Of a stretch of DNA of 64,000 bases, positions 61,801-64,000 are shown one piece after another. Position numbers and translations under genes: made by a program. How positions within the stretch are numbered: the stretch's first letter is position 1; each line of letters opens with the position of its first letter. The notes below the pieces were generated by a model. The model did no database searches and was not told the DNA's origin. It saw only the letters and a program-made list of their open reading frames with translations. Source of the DNA: Dolomedes plantarius (Eukaryota; Arthropoda; Arachnida; Araneae; Dolomedidae). The DNA is taken from positions 59,954,935 to 60,018,934 of the forward strand of contig OU015493.1 of the NCBI GenBank assembly GCA_907164885.2, written 5' to 3'.

Positions 61801-62800
61801 AAACCCTGTAAAGAATTAACTAATGAAACACTCAAAGTTTTAAAAACTACACATTCTTTTCATATACCTTCTTTCGTATGCAGAAAATAAAATTCAAAAA
61901 TATGCATTTTCTAGTCTGTGATTAGAAAATTATGGAGAGTACAATTCCCCTTAGTTTAAGATGGGGGGGGGTTGAAGATCTACGACGTCAGCAGATGCAC
62001 CTCTTTAAGTTTCAGTTGGTGACAAACTAAATCAAAAAGCAAAGATTTCTAGTTAATTGTTCCTGTCTTATATACATTCATTTTCAACATTTCAAGCCGC
62101 ATAACTTCAGTCAGTTTAAAGGATAATAAGGTAGATATTTTCTATGACCTTTCTAAAGGGAACTTAACTAGTAAATCACAGAAATTCTACCACGCAAACA
62201 CCTCGTCCTTCCTGCAGTAACAGGAGGATCTAACAAGAACGTCCAAACAAGGATATATTCCCAGCCGAAAGATGACCGAGTGTCCAAGTCAATTACCCTG
62301 GGTATCTGAGTCTATGGGTTCGAATCCTGCGGTAGGCATGGGTGTGTTGGCCGTTTGAGATTGGTTTTAAGTAATAGGTCCGTTTAGAGATACTCCGTTT
62401 AGAGATACTTTCGAAAGATGATTGTAGAGTTCCAAACCAGCTAATCTTACGGTAGTTAATGAATATTCTTAACCAGTGATCCGGAAACTGTGGGTTACCC
62501 CCCCCCCTCCAAAAAAAAAAAAAAAAAAAGAAAAAATTTAAAAACTGCAGGGGTAGCGGATTGTTTGAAATAAATTTTATTCATTGAATTACTTAATTAA
62601 AAGTATACTTTAAATTTTCTATAACTACATATTTTTATTTAATATTTTTATAAGTGAACATATATATGAAATGACATTGTTATTATAAGATATCAAACAG
62701 TCTTGCAAAGTTATACTTTCATTGTTTTTATTCGCTTCTACAAATCTGTGCGATACTGGGTTTTCAAAATTAGTTGCTTTAAGAACCATATAACGATTAA
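58863..62800. other. Upstream BicDR intron or 5' flank
   Basis: No BicDR exon was found here. At 60630-60655 there is a short GTTAGA tandem, and 60840-61085 is GC-richer with a 103-codon open plus frame (60777-61088) that has no recognised domain. The rest is AT-rich. Confidence 0.4.
62275..62400 (+). mobile_element. SINE head fragment
   Basis: TGACCGAGTGTCCAAGTCAA and TATGGGTTCGAATCCTGCGG have tRNA-like box spacing. AGTTTAGAGATACT-type text is then duplicated in tandem (CCGTTTAGAGATACT, twice). Confidence 0.45.
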
Positions 62801-62803
62801 GAC

Positions 62804-63368
62804 TTAAGGCTGCTATGTACTAAGAAAAAAAAAACGTATTTCCCTTTTCCTCTTCTTGCAGACTCTTGTGGTGGGAGGAGTCCAATTGACAGTTCGAGAA
62901 TTCCACCCCCTTAGGATTGACATTTTGAGGGATTGTAATGGCTCTCTCTCTATAGGGGGGGGGGTTAAGCGTAGTCCCCAAATTTTTTATTTAAAATATA
63001 TTTTTGTCAACTATTTACAGGCACATAAATGCTGATAATCAAATAAAATTGGTATTGTCAGATAGCCTGAACAAGCAAAGCGCTACAGGATTCATTTTAT
63101 AAATTTCGTCCACCGAAGGAATTTATGAGCGTTTAAAACACACTATACCAGATTTCCCACCCCCCGAATAATTTCAATTTAAAAATTTTAATTGCATTTT
63201 TTAAAAAAACGAAAAATGAACACAAATGTAAAATTTCTTTCTCTATGACGGAGTACAATTTCTTTAAACAAATCTTTGAATCCAAGTCGGCAATCCACGG
63301 GCAAATTTTCTCCATAGGTTAACATTGAGGTGAGCGAATCCAATGGGGTTAGTAAATAGCAGCCTTAA
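62804..63368. mobile_element. GCTGC-ended MITE family, copy C (longest)
   Basis: It has inverted repeats TTAAGGCTGCTATGTACTAA and TTAGTAAATAGCAGCCTTAA. It includes both the GA-rich module (as in B, inverted) and the AAATTTCGTCCACCGAAGG / GATAGCCTGAACAAGCA module (as in A and D, inverted), so at 565 bp it is the fullest version. Confidence 0.83.
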
Positions 63369-64000
63369 CACGGAAGGTAATATGAGAGTAGCACTCGCAA
63401 GTATTGTTCAAGGTCTAGGCTCACCCTTCTTATTCCTTTTTTTCTGTTTTAGTTTTATATGAATAAATGATGTTTATAATTTTCAATATTTCAATATGTA
63501 GCTTATAATTTTGAAATCATGCTCTTTTTTTAATTTTAATTTTTTTAAATTTTTACCTAAATGAAATACATATTAATATTTCAATATAAAGTTTTGGTCA
63601 CATGAGATTTGGCAAAAACAAGTGTAGAAGGTAAGCAAGACTTTTCTTTTTGTTATCATGCAAAGTTAATATATACCCACAATCTACATTTCATAGATAT
63701 TAAAAATAATTTGTCAACGTTTGCTTATTTATTTTCTATTTTTGTGGAAAATTTCTTAGTTTTTAAAGAATTTTTCTAATACCAAAAAACGTTTATCAGG
63801 GGGTCGAGTGTTCTTTTTTTTTTATTTAAAGAAAATGGGTCGCAGTCGATAAAAGTTGGCATCTCACTGTTCTAAACAGTTTATCGTCAATTAAATATTT
63901 AATATGAAATAAAGGATGAAAAAATTGCTTATTTTAAAATTTGCTTAATTGTTTATCAACATTTGAGTATTCAATATGAAATAAAGGATTAAAAAATTTA
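63369..64000. other. AT-rich flank
   Basis: No exon, repeat end or RNA gene is recognised. Confidence 0.4.

Overview
The window is animal nuclear DNA: AT-rich, with long introns, GT-AG splice sites, long (AT)n microsatellites and many DNA transposons, tRNA-derived SINEs and LINE fragments. The retroelement and transposon types, and two genes that match animal families closely, suggest an arthropod. A spider or other arachnid is my best guess, made from memory of similar elements and not from a search. Only two host genes have exons here, both on the minus strand. Most open reading frames in the window are noise, microsatellite artefacts or transposon remnants.

Layout. At 1389-1584 lies the first coding exon of a citron Rho-interacting kinase (Drosophila sticky) homologue; the rest of that gene runs off the left edge. 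From 58862 leftwards to 24301 lie ten consecutive coding exons of a Bicaudal-D-related dynein adaptor (BicDR / BICDL1-2), ending at a proper stop. Its 5' end, which should carry the start codon and the dynein-binding CC1 box, is to the right of the window. I rebuilt these exons from splice sites: every junction keeps frame and together they give 492 codons of coiled-coil protein. The 22.7 kb between the genes holds a broken YqaJ-type nuclease gene and a dense set of transposons. As I recall, human CIT and BICDL1 are also neighbours (12q24.23), so this may be an ancient linkage.

Mobile DNA. Four short hAT-type elements have exact 8-bp target duplications (10369-10555, 14566-15327, 27468-27703, 34645-34949), and a fifth (8976-9712) keeps the hAT transposase C-terminus. 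A 2.1-kb element at 16032-18137 has ~110-bp inverted repeats starting CACAGGCCTG. It carries a decayed transposase-like gene and sits inside another repeat whose empty form is present at 31.5-31.9 kb, so its ends and 3-bp target duplication can be read directly. Others include two Tourist-like foldback MITEs (one splitting the YqaJ gene), a 1.86-kb TA-flanked element with ten copies of a 16-bp motif, a Tc1-like remnant, pogo-like ends, Helitron-like elements, a MITE family with four copies, and an internally deleted LINE.

Working together: citron kinase acts at the cytokinetic midbody and BicDR links dynein/dynactin to vesicle cargo. They share no operon-like arrangement; their common orientation and closeness are the only link seen here. 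I found no bacterial-type system, CRISPR array or other new multi-gene system. The most novel items are the complete 16.0-18.1 kb transposon and the 16-bp-motif element at 4.45-6.32 kb.
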